A DNA stretch of 64,000 nt. Source: JAPKZH01 sp963715635. GTDB taxonomy: Bacteria > Acidobacteriota > Aminicenantia > Aminicenantales > UBA4085. The notes below the pieces were generated by a model. The model was given only the letters and a program-made list of their open reading frames with translations, was not told where the DNA came from and did not search any database. The position numbers and the translations under genes are program-made. Location of the stretch: NCBI GenBank assembly GCA_963715635.1, contig OY970261.1, forward strand, positions 3,162,001-3,226,000, in the 5' to 3' direction. Below are positions 1 to 10,100 of the stretch, in pieces (the first letter of the stretch is position 1; each line of letters starts with the position of its first letter).

Positions 1-238
1 AGCTCTCCTAAAATGCCCGCCTTTCGCCAACACCAAGTCAAATCGCGAACAGCAGCGTTTCCGTTTTGAAGATTTTAGCCTTTCATCACCTTCCGGAGGT
101 TTCCCTTGAAGCAATTCCTTTTCCCAAAATTATCCTATCGGCAATTTCGGGCCCTGATCTAGCTCTTGCATTTCTGGCCGCGGAGCTTTATCATTTAACG
201 CTTGGGCCGGCGCTGACCTTGAAGAGGAGACGTGGATA
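1..238. other. Leader region with no recognisable gene
   Basis: No convincing reading frame, RNA gene or repeat was found here. The only clear signal is a strong Shine-Dalgarno sequence (AGAGGAGA, 223-230), 8 bases before the ATG of the oxoamine synthase at 239. Anything upstream of the window edge is unknown. Confidence 0.5.
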
Positions 239-1483
239 ATGGATTTATTCGACAAGTGCTATACGGACGGCGGATATTTTGGGCCCTTCAGGGCCAAAGA
301 AGACCACTACTTCACGCGTCCGGTCCTGGACCCCATCCCCGGGAGGGAGATGCTTTTTCACGGCCAAAAAGTCATCCAGTGGTCGATCAATAATTATCTG
401 GGCCTGGCCGAGAGCCAGGAGATCAAAACCCTCGCCGTCGAAGCGGCGAAAAAATACGGGACGAGCGCGCCGATGGGCGCCCGGATGATGACGGGCAACA
501 CCGAGCATCACATCGCTCTCGAAAAGAAATTCGCCGATTTTCTTCAGAAAGAGGATGCCGTTTTGTTCAACTACGGCTATCTGGGTGTCATCGGGACGAT
601 CACTTCTCTCGTCGATACCCACGACACGATCATCGTCGATAAACTATCTCATGCCTCGATGCTGGACGGCGTCTTCATGTCCCAGGGAAAATTCCGCGTT
701 TACAGGCATAACGACATGGACAGCCTGGAAGCCCATCTCAAGCATGTCAATAAAGACCGCAAGGGCGGAATCCTAATCGTGACCGAAGGCGTCTTCGGCA
801 TGCGGGGGGACATCGCCAACCTGCCGGCCATCTGCGCGCTGAAGGAAAAATACGACGCCCGGATCTTCGTGGATGATGCCCACGGCTTCGGTATCATGGG
901 GGAGTGCGGCCGCGGCAGCGGCGAATATTACGGCGTCCATGACAAGCTGGACATCTATTTCGGGACGTTCGCCAAGGCCTTCGCCGCGATCGGCGGCGTT
1001 TCCGCCACCGATAAGCCCGTAGCCGAATGGATCCGCTACAATGCACGGACCCAGGTTTTCGCCAAAAGCCTGCCTATGATCTATGTCGAAGTGCTGTCCA
1101 GGACCCTGGACATGATCCGGGACGGCAAGGAACTCCGGAAAAAGATGTGGGAGAACGCCGCCAAGCTGAAGAGCGGACTCAAGGCCCTCGGATATGAAGT
1201 CGGAGACGTGCTTTCTCCGCTGACGTCCGTCTATGTTCCGGCGGGCGACATCCCCCTGGGCATGGCTATCATCAAAAGTCTCCGCGATATGGGAGTCTTC
1301 ATTACGGGCGTCACGTATCCCGTTGTCCCCAGGGGAATTCTCCTCTTCCGGATGGTTCCAACGGCATCTCATACGGATGAAGATATCGAGCGGACGATTT
1401 GCGCGTTCCGCAAGGTCCGGGATGAGCTCAAGCTCAACCTGGAGTCTGCCAAACAGACCTTGGCTCAGGAACAAAGAGATTAG
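239..1483 (+). CDS. PLP-dependent alpha-oxoamine synthase (serine palmitoyltransferase / AONS / KBL family)
   Basis: Predicted cytosolic fold-type I PLP enzyme of 414 residues, the usual family length. The family condenses an amino acid with an acyl-CoA and releases CO2. Seen: the cofactor signature VDDAHGFG (D212 for the pyridine nitrogen, H215) and the Schiff-base lysine K246 in TFAKAF, followed by AIGG. An upstream segment DKLSHASMLDG fits the PLP-stacking histidine. The N-terminal region with NNYLGL and the overall pattern recall bacterial serine palmitoyltransferases more than BioF. No biotin or threonine-degradation genes lie nearby, so a sphingolipid-like role is possible but inferred. 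The start is fixed by AGAGGAGA 8 bases upstream. Substrate assignment is uncertain; family assignment is firm. Confidence 0.9.
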   Translation: MDLFDKCYTDGGYFGPFRAKEDHYFTRPVLDPIPGREMLFHGQKVIQWSINNYLGLAESQEIKTLAVEAAKKYGTSAPMGARMMTGNTEHHIALEKKFADFLQKEDAVLFNYGYLGVIGTITSLVDTHDTIIVDKLSHASMLDGVFMSQGKFRVYRHNDMDSLEAHLKHVNKDRKGGILIVTEGVFGMRGDIANLPAICALKEKYDARIFVDDAHGFGIMGECGRGSGEYYGVHDKLDIYFGTFAKAFAAIGGVSATDKPVAEWIRYNARTQVFAKSLPMIYVEVLSRTLDMIRDGKELRKKMWENAAKLKSGLKALGYEVGDVLSPLTSVYVPAGDIPLGMAIIKSLRDMGVFITGVTYPVVPRGILLFRMVPTASHTDEDIERTICAFRKVRDELKLNLESAKQTLAQEQRD

Positions 1484-1510
1484 CGACCAACGAGAAAGGC
1501 CCAAGGGCAC

Positions 1511-1567
1511 GTCCAGCTGAACCTCTTCGGCCCCCATGAGGCTCTCCCGGGGCCTTCCGGGCTGGAC
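1511..1567. repeat. Inverted-repeat structure, possible three-way junction
   Basis: GTCCAGC (1511-1517) pairs with GCTGGAC (1561-1567). Between them are two smaller stems, CCTC/GAGG (1522-1525/1538-1541) and CCGG/CCGG (1547-1550/1557-1560). It lies 28 bases after the oxoamine synthase stop and is followed by an A-run rather than a T-run, so it is not a typical intrinsic terminator in the plus direction. Confidence 0.4.
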
Positions 1568-1647
1568 AGCTCCGAAAAAAAGCCTTGAAAATCTTGCAAA
1601 AAAAAGAACCCCAGGTCGTTTTATGCCATCGGCGGGGGTATCCCTTC

Positions 1648-1774
1648 TCCTCTTTTTAAAGAGGATCTTATCTAGCAAGCTGATCGAGAAACAGGGCAAA
1701 AAACCCTGACTTCTAAGCGGAGGACCCCGTCTCACCCTGTCCTGGGGGTAAATTCATACATAAAATCACCCCCA
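1648..1774. repeat. Series of four hairpins upstream of the receiver-TonB gene
   Basis: Four successive dyads lie in the 413-base gap. They are TCCTCTTT/AAAGAGGA (1648-1655/1658-1665), CAGGG/CCCTG with a 7-base loop (1692-1696/1704-1708), AGGAC/GTCCT (1721-1725/1739-1743) and TGGGGGT/ACCCCCA (1743-1749/1768-1774). The first has a loop of only 2 bases on DNA. None is followed by a clear T-run. They could be terminator remnants, a structured leader or protein-binding sites. The rest of the gap (1484-1510, 1775-1896) shows nothing recognisable. Confidence 0.4.
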
Positions 1775-1896
1775 AAGATGATTGAAGTCTAGCCTGATAA
1801 ATGAAATAAATGTAGCGAATCGTTTGAAAGGAAATAACTTGAAAAGACGAGTCCAAGCGTCGAACAATTTCGATATAACGGCGCGGGGATGCGACC

Positions 1897-3714
1897 ATGA
1901 ATAACAAAAAGGTTCTTGTCATCGACTTCGATACAGAGTTTCTGCAAAACGTCTCCCAATTCCTCCGGAATGAAGGTTTTCAGGTCTCCAATGCCATGGA
2001 CGGCATGGCCGGCCTGGAAAAGTTCAAAGCCACGGAGCCGGACTTGGTCATCATGGAGGCCATGCTGCCCAAGCTGCATGGTTTCGAACTCTGCTCGAAA
2101 ATCTCTAAGGACGAACGGAGCGTGCCGGTGATCATCATGACCGGCGTTTATAAGGACCCCGTTTATAAAACAGAGGCCTTGCGCACCTTCGGCGCCACGG
2201 CTTATTTCGAAAAGCCATTTTCCCTGGACAGCCTGCGAACGACCATCCGCCGCATCTTTAACTTATCCGAAGCGCCGGTCAAAAAAGAAGAGAAAAAAGC
2301 AGAGGCGAGCGAGCCCCACGTCTTGGAAAGGAAACCGGCCAAAGCTCCTGAAAAACCGCCCGTCTTAGAAAAGCTCCACATCGAGAAGAAGAAAGAGAAC
2401 GGCCATGAAGTCGACAAGGACGTCGATCGAATCCTCGAAGACGCCCTCGCCGATTTCGGCCTGTCCCCGGAAAAAAAGAAGCCGGCCGTCAAGATCACAG
2501 ATCATGCCGCTAAAGAGAAAGCCGCGCCCACTCCACCCTCTCGGCCGTCGGCGTCCTCGCCTTTTACCGAACAGGCTCGCACGGCGATCAAAGAAGCGAT
2601 TGCCAAAGAGATGCATGTCAAAGAAACGCATATCAAGGAGCCGGCTGTCAAGGAACCGATCGTCAAGGAGCCTGCGATCAGGGAGCCGGTATTCAAAGAG
2701 CCGATCGTCAAAGAACCCGAGTTCAAAGAGTCGGAGTTAAACGAGTCGGAATTCAAAAAACAGGAATTCCATGAACCGGGAGTCGAGTCACCGGTATACC
2801 CGGAATCACCTGCTCCGGAGAAGATGGCTCACGAATTCAAGGAAGACTTCAAAGCCCGCAAAACAGAATCCCATAAAAAGCCGGGGTCGAAAGCCCGTTG
2901 GGATCCTTTTTTAGAGTTCTACCCCGAAAAGAAAAAAGGCTTTTCACCGCGGCTGATCGGGATTGCGGCGGGAGTCCTAATCGTCAGCAGCCTGGCCTTT
3001 TACTTCCTCAAGTCTCATAAAAATTCCCCGGCCTCGGATGTAGCCTCCAAAAACCAAGCCGCCGACACGGTTCAGCAAAATCGAGATGAACAAACGCCCC
3101 TGTCATCCCAACAGCTCTTGAATACCATCGAAAAAATGGGACAGGCGCAGGACGAAGGGAAAAATGCTATTCCTAAAGATAAACTGGCGATTCCGCCCGC
3201 GGACACGGTGACGGGAGACACCATTCGCCCGGAAGACGTGAAGCCCCTGGCGCCGACCGAAAACTCTAAACTCCAAATCCAACTCCCCGATCCCAAGCAG
3301 ACCGCCGAGAACAAAGAGGTCAAAACGCAAGCTCAAGACCAGAACGCGAATCCCGAAGCAAAGCCGAATCCTCCAGCGGCGAACAATGAAGGAAATGCTA
3401 AAGCAAACCTGGGGGATCTTGTCGCCTTGGATAAGGTGGACAGCCAGCCCATCGTTATCAGGCGGGTCGATCCCGTTTATCCGCCCTATGCCCAAAATCT
3501 AAAGGTGGAGGGAGATGTCGCCATGAGCGCCCTCATATCTGAATATGGAGATGTCCTTCAGGTGAACGTGGTTCGGGGCATCCAGGGAAATTTCGGGTTC
3601 GAAAGAGCCGCCCAAAATGCCATCAAGCAGTGGAAATTCAAGCCCGCCCAAAAAGACGGCGTGAATGTCAAAGTCTGGAAGCCTATTACTATAACCTTCA
3701 AGCTTAAAAAGTGA
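1897..3714 (+). CDS. Receiver-like domain fused to a TonB C-terminal domain through a transmembrane linker
   Basis: A 605-residue fusion. Residues 1-120 form a response-regulator receiver fold (KKVLVIDFD at the start, acidic residues D10 and D12, Thr in IIMTG, Lys in FEKPF), but the phosphoacceptor position is Glu (E54 in VIMEAMLP) instead of Asp. Next comes a charged, proline-rich linker with about 13 KEPxV-type pentapeptides (about residues 232-296). A membrane span follows at about 353-371, then another Pro/Asn-rich stretch and a TonB_C domain at about 517-605 (VDPVYPPYA, VEGDV, AIKQWKFKPA). This predicts a cytoplasmic receiver and a periplasmic TonB end that contacts TonB-dependent receptors. 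The TonB part is complete and energy coupling is its known family role; control by the receiver is inference. The ATG is preceded only by a weak GGGGA-type site. Confidence 0.88.
   Translation: MNNKKVLVIDFDTEFLQNVSQFLRNEGFQVSNAMDGMAGLEKFKATEPDLVIMEAMLPKLHGFELCSKISKDERSVPVIIMTGVYKDPVYKTEALRTFGATAYFEKPFSLDSLRTTIRRIFNLSEAPVKKEEKKAEASEPHVLERKPAKAPEKPPVLEKLHIEKKKENGHEVDKDVDRILEDALADFGLSPEKKKPAVKITDHAAKEKAAPTPPSRPSASSPFTEQARTAIKEAIAKEMHVKETHIKEPAVKEPIVKEPAIREPVFKEPIVKEPEFKESELNESEFKKQEFHEPGVESPVYPESPAPEKMAHEFKEDFKARKTESHKKPGSKARWDPFLEFYPEKKKGFSPRLIGIAAGVLIVSSLAFYFLKSHKNSPASDVASKNQAADTVQQNRDEQTPLSSQQLLNTIEKMGQAQDEGKNAIPKDKLAIPPADTVTGDTIRPEDVKPLAPTENSKLQIQLPDPKQTAENKEVKTQAQDQNANPEAKPNPPAANNEGNAKANLGDLVALDKVDSQPIVIRRVDPVYPPYAQNLKVEGDVAMSALISEYGDVLQVNVVRGIQGNFGFERAAQNAIKQWKFKPAQKDGVNVKVWKPITITFKLKK
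2590..2784 (+). repeat. 15-bp tandem repeat coding KEPxV pentapeptides
   Basis: Thirteen consecutive 15-base units encode K-E-x-x-[VIF]-like pentapeptides inside the linker of the receiver-TonB fusion. Early units are degenerate, the central ones are KEP-rich, and the last drift to KES/NES. The composition is charged and proline-containing, as in TonB spacers that cross the periplasm, but this repeat lies before the predicted membrane span and so should be cytoplasmic. Confidence 0.75.
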
Positions 3715-3743
3715 AGGGAGGCAGTTCTCTTAAGGAGTGAACG

Positions 3744-3992
3744 ATGCCATTAAGAAGAGATCAAGAAGATCTTTACAGAAAAACCATGGACGAGGTCAAA
3801 AAGCAGATCGATGACATCGACGGTCAGATCGAGTCGGAAATTCAGAAGGTCCGCGAACGGCTAGCCGACTTCCAGCAAGCTAAAAAATCCCTTCAGCAGG
3901 TTTACAAAGGGATGGCCAAGCTTCTCGGCCTGGAGTCCGAGATGGAAGACGAAGAGGCGGGGTCCGAGACCTCGGCCATGCCGAAAATGTAG
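3744..3992 (+). CDS. Small coiled-coil protein of unknown function
   Basis: An 82-residue protein that I do not recognise. It begins 29 bases after the receiver-TonB stop with a good ribosome site (AAGGAG 9 bases before the ATG), so the two genes are probably cotranscribed. It is highly charged. Residues about 8-60 have the hydrophobic spacing of a coiled coil (MDEVKKQIDDIDGQIESEI), followed by an acidic, Met-containing tail. There is no signal peptide or membrane span, so it should be cytosolic, on the same side as the receiver domain. An accessory or oligomerisation role with its neighbour is a guess from position only. Confidence 0.65.
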   Translation: MPLRRDQEDLYRKTMDEVKKQIDDIDGQIESEIQKVRERLADFQQAKKSLQQVYKGMAKLLGLESEMEDEEAGSETSAMPKM

Positions 3993-4287
3993 GCCGCATC
4001 TCTGAGTTCTCTCTACTGGCCTGCCATCGATTTTTCCCGCCTTTGTGAATCCACACCTGCCATTTTTCCTGGCGTTAGCTCTTGTTTTTTTCGGCGACCT
4101 CCTCGATAAACCCGAAAGGCGCCCGTTCCGGAACCATCCGCTTATTTTCAATTCATATCTCAAAATTTGACACCCCTGTTTTTCTTATGTTATATTTCTT
4201 GCGCAAATTGAAAAGGGATCTCTCTCAAAGCTAGGGATAAATTCGAGCAAATAAAGTGCCCAGTGGTGATTTTTCTGAGCGAAAGCC
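3993..4287 (+). promoter_or_regulatory. Intergenic region with a sigma70-like promoter for the kinase gene
   Basis: TTGACA (4167-4172), a 17-base spacer and TTATAT (4090s-scale spacing places it at 4190-4195; TATATT at 4191-4196 with an 18-base spacer is equally good). Transcription would begin near 4202, giving a leader of about 85 bases before the kinase ATG at 4288. The remainder of the region shows no gene. Confidence 0.6.
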
Positions 4288-7083
4288 ATGGTGTCTCCAG
4301 GCGATAAGATAAAGCATTACGAAATCATCCGCCTCATCGGGAAAGGCGGAATGGGCGAAGTCTATCTCGCCCATGACTCGATCCTGGATCGCCGGGTCGC
4401 CCTTAAGTTCCTTTCCCAAGAGCTCCAAGGCGATGCCAAAGTCCGCGAGCGTTTCCTCCGGGAGGCCAAATCCGCGGCCGCCCTGGACCACCCTTTTATC
4501 TGCAAGATTTTTGAGGCTGGAGATTATGCCGGCAAGGCCTTCATCGTTATGGAGTATGTAGAAGGCCAGGATCTTCAGGAAAAGATGGAAAAAGAGCACT
4601 TGCCGCTGCGGGAATCTCTGCGCATTATCTCCGAAATCGCCGAAGCTCTGGAAGAAGCCCACCAGAAAAACATCGTCCATCGTGATTTGAAGCCCGCCAA
4701 CATCATGATCACGCCCCAAGGGCACACCAAGGTCATGGACTTCGGCCTGGCCAAGCGCTTCCAGCCCCTGGGGGGAGAGATCGCTCGCACCCTGACTCAG
4801 GCTTCACTCACCGGGCAAGGCGTCATTACGGGAACAATCAATTATATGTCGCCCGAGCAGGCGCGCGGCGATCCTGTCGACCATCGAAGCGATATATTTT
4901 CTCTAGGGATTATCTTTTACGAGATGATCGCGGGGAAACATCCCTTCTCAAAGCTGACTCCCGTCGAGACTCTCACCTCTATCTTGAGAGACCCCACTCC
5001 CCCACCCCATATCACGCCGAAATCCGTCAACCCGCTGGTTAATCCTATCCTAAAAAAAGCCCTGGCCAAAGACCTCACGCAGCGCTACCAGAATATCGGA
5101 GAATTCCTGACCGACTTAAAGACAGTACAAAGAGAAACGGGAGGGGGAGGCCGGTTTCGCCTCCGTGGATGGCCGGCCGCAGCTGCCGCCGTCCTTCTCG
5201 TCGCCATCCTGGCTTTCTTCGTCCTGAAACTGATCCGGCCAGCCGCGGTCAAAACGAAAGAAGCCGAAACTAAGTCCGTTTCGCTTATTATCGCCGATGT
5301 CCAAAACCAAACCGGCGACGCGTCGCTCGACGGCGTCCTCGAACAATTGTTGGGCATCAGCTTGGGCGGGTCGGAAAATGTGTCCCTCTTTGAACGCAAA
5401 CAGGCCATCAGCCTGATCAAACGTCTCGAGCCGAGCGCCAACGGTCAGCTGGACGAAAAAACCGCCCGCCTTCTGTGCCAGAGAGAGGGCATCAGCGTCA
5501 TCGTCAATGCCTCGATCGCAAAAGATAAAAGCGGCTATCTCATCAAGGCCGCGGCGCTGGATTCTATTAGCGGAAAAACACTAGCCACGGGAGACCGGTC
5601 GATCCGGTCAAAAACCGAAGTCCTGACAGCGGCAGATTACCTGTCGGCGAAACTCAGGGCAGGATTGGGCGTCATCCCGCCGGAATCTACACAGGCGATT
5701 ATCAAAGAAACCTTCACCACCACCTCATTAGAAGCAATGAAAGCCTATGCAGATGCCCAAAAGCTGGACGCGCTTGGCAAGGAACAAGAAGCCATCGCCG
5801 CTTACCTAAGGGCGATCGAGAATGATCCGAATTTTGGCCGAGCTTATGCGGGTTTAGCCGCTACCTATTACGCCCAGCAAGAGGAACAGCAGGCGGAAAA
5901 GTATTACAAGGACGCTCTAGACCGGATCGAGCAGATGACGGACCTCGAAAAACACAGGACGAGGGGCGGATATTATCTCTTCAAGCAAAATTACAAACGA
6001 GCGATCGAAGAATACAGCTCCCTCGTCAAACAGAACCCAAAGGACATGGCCGGGTACACCAACCTGGGCCTTGCCAATTTCCTGGGCTACAAGATGCAGG
6101 AGGCCAATGAGCAGGGACGTCGCGCCGTCAACCTCGACCCGGAAAATCTCGATTACAGGTACAACCAGAGCTGGTATGCCTTGGCCGCCAGCGATTTTGA
6201 ACAAGCCAAACAGGAGGCGCACAAAGCGCTGGAGATCGATCCAACTTATGCCAAGGCGTTCGTTGTCCTCGCGCTCGTTGAACTCGCCCAGGACCGGCCG
6301 GGAGAAGCTGCAAAAATCTATGAGAAGCTCGAATCCTTGAGCCCTTTGGGAGCTTCATTGTCCGCCACTGGATTGGCTGACCTGGCCATCTATGAGGGCC
6401 GGCTCAATGATGCGGTCGTCATCCTTAAAAAGGGAATCGCGAGTGACATCCAGAACAAATTCAATTATCGGTCTGTGGATAAATCGATGATGCTCGCCCA
6501 GGCGTATCTCCTTCAGGGGAAAAACGCGCTGGCCATTGAGGCGGCGGACCAAATCCTCAAGAAGAACAGACGAGAAGAAATTTTATTTGCGGCCGCTCAG
6601 ATTTTCATCCAGGCCGGTGAGGACGATAAGGCGCGGGATATCGGCGGCGAGCTAAGCAAGAAAGTCCAGGACATTCATCTTGCTTACGCCAAGTTGATTG
6701 GAGGACATCGATCCCTCAAGCGCGGCGACGCGGCGAATGCATTGAAGTTATTCGATGAAGCCCAGACTTCCGCGGATACGTGGCTGGGACGGTTTTCGTT
6801 AGGGCGTGCGTATCTTGATGCGGGCGCATTTGCAGAAGCCTACTCGGAATTCGAAAAGTGTGAAAAGCGCAAGGGCGAGGCAACGTCGATATTCCTGGTT
6901 AATGATCTTCCCACGTATCGCTATCTAGACACGCTCTATTATTATTTGGGCCGGGCGCAGGAAGGACAGGGAAGCAAGGACGCCGCCAAAAAATCCTACG
7001 AGAAATTCTTACAGATCAAAGCCAAGGCGGACTCGGAGCAGGCAATGATTACCGATGCCCAAAGCAGACTTCGCACTCAATAA
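4288..7083 (+). CDS. PknB-type Ser/Thr protein kinase with transmembrane span and TPR sensor region
   Basis: A 931-residue membrane kinase. The kinase domain (about residues 10-275) has the glycine loop GKGGMGEVY, VALKF with the ATP lysine, HRDLKPAN (131-138), DFG beginning at D151, and YMSPEQARGD. A single membrane span (about 294-316) follows an arginine/glycine-rich juxtamembrane stretch. The extracytoplasmic part starts with an alpha/beta segment of the kind found before TPRs in acidobacterial kinases (VSLIIADVQNQTGD), then about ten TPR-like units to the C-terminus. All catalytic residues are present, so activity is expected. The ligand is unknown. A good promoter lies upstream; the ribosome site is weak. 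It converges on the giant gene, with 24 bases between stops. Confidence 0.93.
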   Translation: MVSPGDKIKHYEIIRLIGKGGMGEVYLAHDSILDRRVALKFLSQELQGDAKVRERFLREAKSAAALDHPFICKIFEAGDYAGKAFIVMEYVEGQDLQEKMEKEHLPLRESLRIISEIAEALEEAHQKNIVHRDLKPANIMITPQGHTKVMDFGLAKRFQPLGGEIARTLTQASLTGQGVITGTINYMSPEQARGDPVDHRSDIFSLGIIFYEMIAGKHPFSKLTPVETLTSILRDPTPPPHITPKSVNPLVNPILKKALAKDLTQRYQNIGEFLTDLKTVQRETGGGGRFRLRGWPAAAAAVLLVAILAFFVLKLIRPAAVKTKEAETKSVSLIIADVQNQTGDASLDGVLEQLLGISLGGSENVSLFERKQAISLIKRLEPSANGQLDEKTARLLCQREGISVIVNASIAKDKSGYLIKAAALDSISGKTLATGDRSIRSKTEVLTAADYLSAKLRAGLGVIPPESTQAIIKETFTTTSLEAMKAYADAQKLDALGKEQEAIAAYLRAIENDPNFGRAYAGLAATYYAQQEEQQAEKYYKDALDRIEQMTDLEKHRTRGGYYLFKQNYKRAIEEYSSLVKQNPKDMAGYTNLGLANFLGYKMQEANEQGRRAVNLDPENLDYRYNQSWYALAASDFEQAKQEAHKALEIDPTYAKAFVVLALVELAQDRPGEAAKIYEKLESLSPLGASLSATGLADLAIYEGRLNDAVVILKKGIASDIQNKFNYRSVDKSMMLAQAYLLQGKNALAIEAADQILKKNRREEILFAAAQIFIQAGEDDKARDIGGELSKKVQDIHLAYAKLIGGHRSLKRGDAANALKLFDEAQTSADTWLGRFSLGRAYLDAGAFAEAYSEFEKCEKRKGEATSIFLVNDLPTYRYLDTLYYYLGRAQEGQGSKDAAKKSYEKFLQIKAKADSEQAMITDAQSRLRTQ

Positions 7084-7107
7084 TTGTCTATATCTTCTTC
7101 TATCTCC

Positions 7108-10100
7108 TTAATGATCAACTTTGCGTATCCGCCAGTTAAACATGTCAGCGATATAAAGATTTCCAGATCCATCAAAGACTACGCTCCATGGGGTGCTCAA
7201 TTCAGCATTTATTGCAGCTATTTCGTCTCCATTATAGCCAGCGCTGGTGGTGCCAGCGACTCTAGAAATAATCCCGCTGCTGAGATTTACTTTTCTGACT
7301 CGGTGGTGGGAGGTATCAGTGATGTAAAGATTATCCCCGGTCGCATCAACTACAACACCCGCTGGACCGTTCAAGTGTGCATCTGTGGCAGGGCCTCCAT
7401 CTCCGCTATATGGATCCCCAGTACCATTGCCAGCGACTGTGGTGATTGTCCCAGAAGTATCAACCTTTCGGATTCGGTTGTTAAAGGTATCAGCAATAAA
7501 AAGATTCCCACTTGCATCTAAACTCACATCATAAGGATTTTTCAAGCTGGCACTTGTGGCAGAGCCTCCGTCTCCGGTATAGTCCGCAATTCCATTCCCA
7601 GCGACTGTGTAAATGTACCCACTGCCGAAATTTACTTTTCGGATTCGGTTGTTGGAGTAATCAGCGATGTAAAGATTAGCCCCGGCCGCATCTAATGCCA
7701 GTCCTTGGGGAGAGTTCAAGCTGGCACTTGTGGCAGGGCCTCCGTCTCCGCCATACGCTCCACTGCCATTGCCAGCGACTAGGTAAATATACCCCGTGCT
7801 AAGATTGACTCTTCGGACTCGGTTGTTGCCCTGATCAGTGATGTAAAGGTTAGCGCTGGTCGGATCAACCACAACACTCGTCGGATAGTTCAACTGGGCA
7901 TTGGTTGCGGGGCCATTATCTCCGCTGTAACCTGGGGTTCCAGTGCCAGCGAATGTGGTAATTATTCCAGAGGTATTCACCTTTCGGACTCGGTGGTTGC
8001 TTCGATCCGCGATATAAAAATTTCCAGAAGCATCAAATGCCATATCTGCGGGGTAATTCAATTGAGCGCTGGTGGCGGCGCCTCCGTCTCCGCTATAACC
8101 TCGAGTCCCATTCCCAGCTACTGTATGAATGAGAGGAATGACCGTCAACACACCGGAGTCGGTAGAGGATAAACCGCTCTTCGGCGCATGAATTTGAGCG
8201 CTCCCCGCTAAATGGCCGGTAAATATCGCACTTTTAGAATCTCCTGCTGGAGCCAGATCTCCCGCTACAATTCCTCCTGAGATGTTAACTAGCGACCAAG
8301 AGTCGGCTGCCACATTTGCTATAAAGTAGTCTCCTGCGTCACGGCTTATTGAATACACAGTAATTGAACTGCCCGAAGCTATATTCTGAGTGGGCACAAC
8401 TGTCCCGGAACCATCCGCCTTAGTCTCCACACGTATCTTCGAAGGAGGAACAGGATCAAAAGTGGCGTATACCCACTTGTTCCCATCTATTGTGATGGTC
8501 ACAGGATTAGGACTGCCCGCGGGCACGTCTCCTGTCCAGCCTACAAATATTGATCCGCCAGCCTGGGTTGCCGTCAGAACCACGTTTGTCCCATAGTCAT
8601 AATTTAGTTGGCAGGTGAGGCCGCAATTGATTCCTCCATCGGCGCTTGTGACCGTACCCGCCCCTGTACCAGGTTTACCAATATTCAGCTGGTATTGTGT
8701 TTTTACTGCCACGTAGTTCGTTGTCTGGTTCGAAGTTACATTACTGTAAACCTGCTCGGTTGGAGTAAAGTGATAGTATGCTAAAAGCGGCTTTACGGTC
8801 CCTGACCAGCCATAAGTTACCGTGTCGCTATAATAACCACTAGCATTCGTCACCGGATTGGTGGGGAGCCCAGTCATCTCCACTCCCTCCAAACCCGACA
8901 CTCCTACCGTGATTGTTCCGGAGATCGTATAGGTTTTGATTGCAAAGGTCGCCGTAACAGTCTTGTTGGCATCCATGGCGATCGTCGTCGGGTTCGTCGT
9001 CCCGCCCAGATCCCCGCCCCAGCCCGCAAACGTCGAACTCGCCGAAGGATCCGCGAACAGGCTCACCGCCGTGCCCTCATCATATATCCCCCCTGGCGGA
9101 GTCAAACTCACCGTTCCTGTTCCAGTCCCCGATTTAGTCACGTTCAACGTGTATTGCGGAAGATTTATGACAATCGTGTCAGAGCCGGTTTTTCCGCTAT
9201 TACTGGCGGTGATAGTTCTTGTACCATCTTTGGAAAGGGTGACATTTCCTGTCCAAATGCCAGCGGTAAATTCAGAATATGGAATAGAAGCAGGTGTGAT
9301 TGTTCCTGAATCCGCAGATAGGGCCGTAGGTCCGGAGAAATTAGAAGTTGTATAGCCGTTCGCATCCTTGGCCGTGACCGTAGACGAGAACGAGACTCCT
9401 GCTGTGGCGCTCGCGGGGGCATCGACCACAAAGCTCACCAAAGGAGATGTGGATAACCCATTGTAGTCCTGGAGAGTTTGATGAGAACCTATGGAACTAT
9501 AAATTATCTTTTCCGGCGTGAATGTGAATCCAACCTTAAAAGGAACAGCTGTTCCTGACCAACCGGCGGGAACCTTATCCTGGTAAGAACCGTTAGCCGC
9601 AGTTATGGGGGTATTGGGCAGGCCGTGAAGCACGACACCACTCAGAGGATTTGCGTTTCCATCATAAACCGTACCGGAGATAGTGTAATAGGTGGTCGTT
9701 TGAGCATTTATCGTCAACCAGAACAATTGAGTAGCGGAATTATTAATCTCGTCTGTGACACGCACGGTAAAGGAGAAAGAGCCTGAAACTGTCGGAGTAC
9801 CGCTGATGACACCGCCGCTGTCAAGGCTCAACCCGGTGGGAAGGGCTGATCCAGGATTCAGGCTCCACGTGCGAGGCCAGACTCCTCCCGTGGCTTCAAG
9901 GGTGGCTCCATACCAGTAGCCTTTTACTCCACTGGGGAGAGATGCCGTAGTTATTGTGAGAGGATCAGGGTTGGAATCAGAATCTATGTAAATACTATAC
10001 TGCTGCGTATCGAATTTGTGGATCGGGATTGAACTATCTTCAACTCGGACCATGAAATGAGAAGTCCCGGCGGCCGTGGGCGTGCCGCTGATGACACCCG

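Noticed and set aside
773..1735. A 320-codon minus-strand frame opposite the oxoamine synthase
   Set aside because: It is antisense to a well-conserved enzyme with intact motifs and shows no family pattern of its own.
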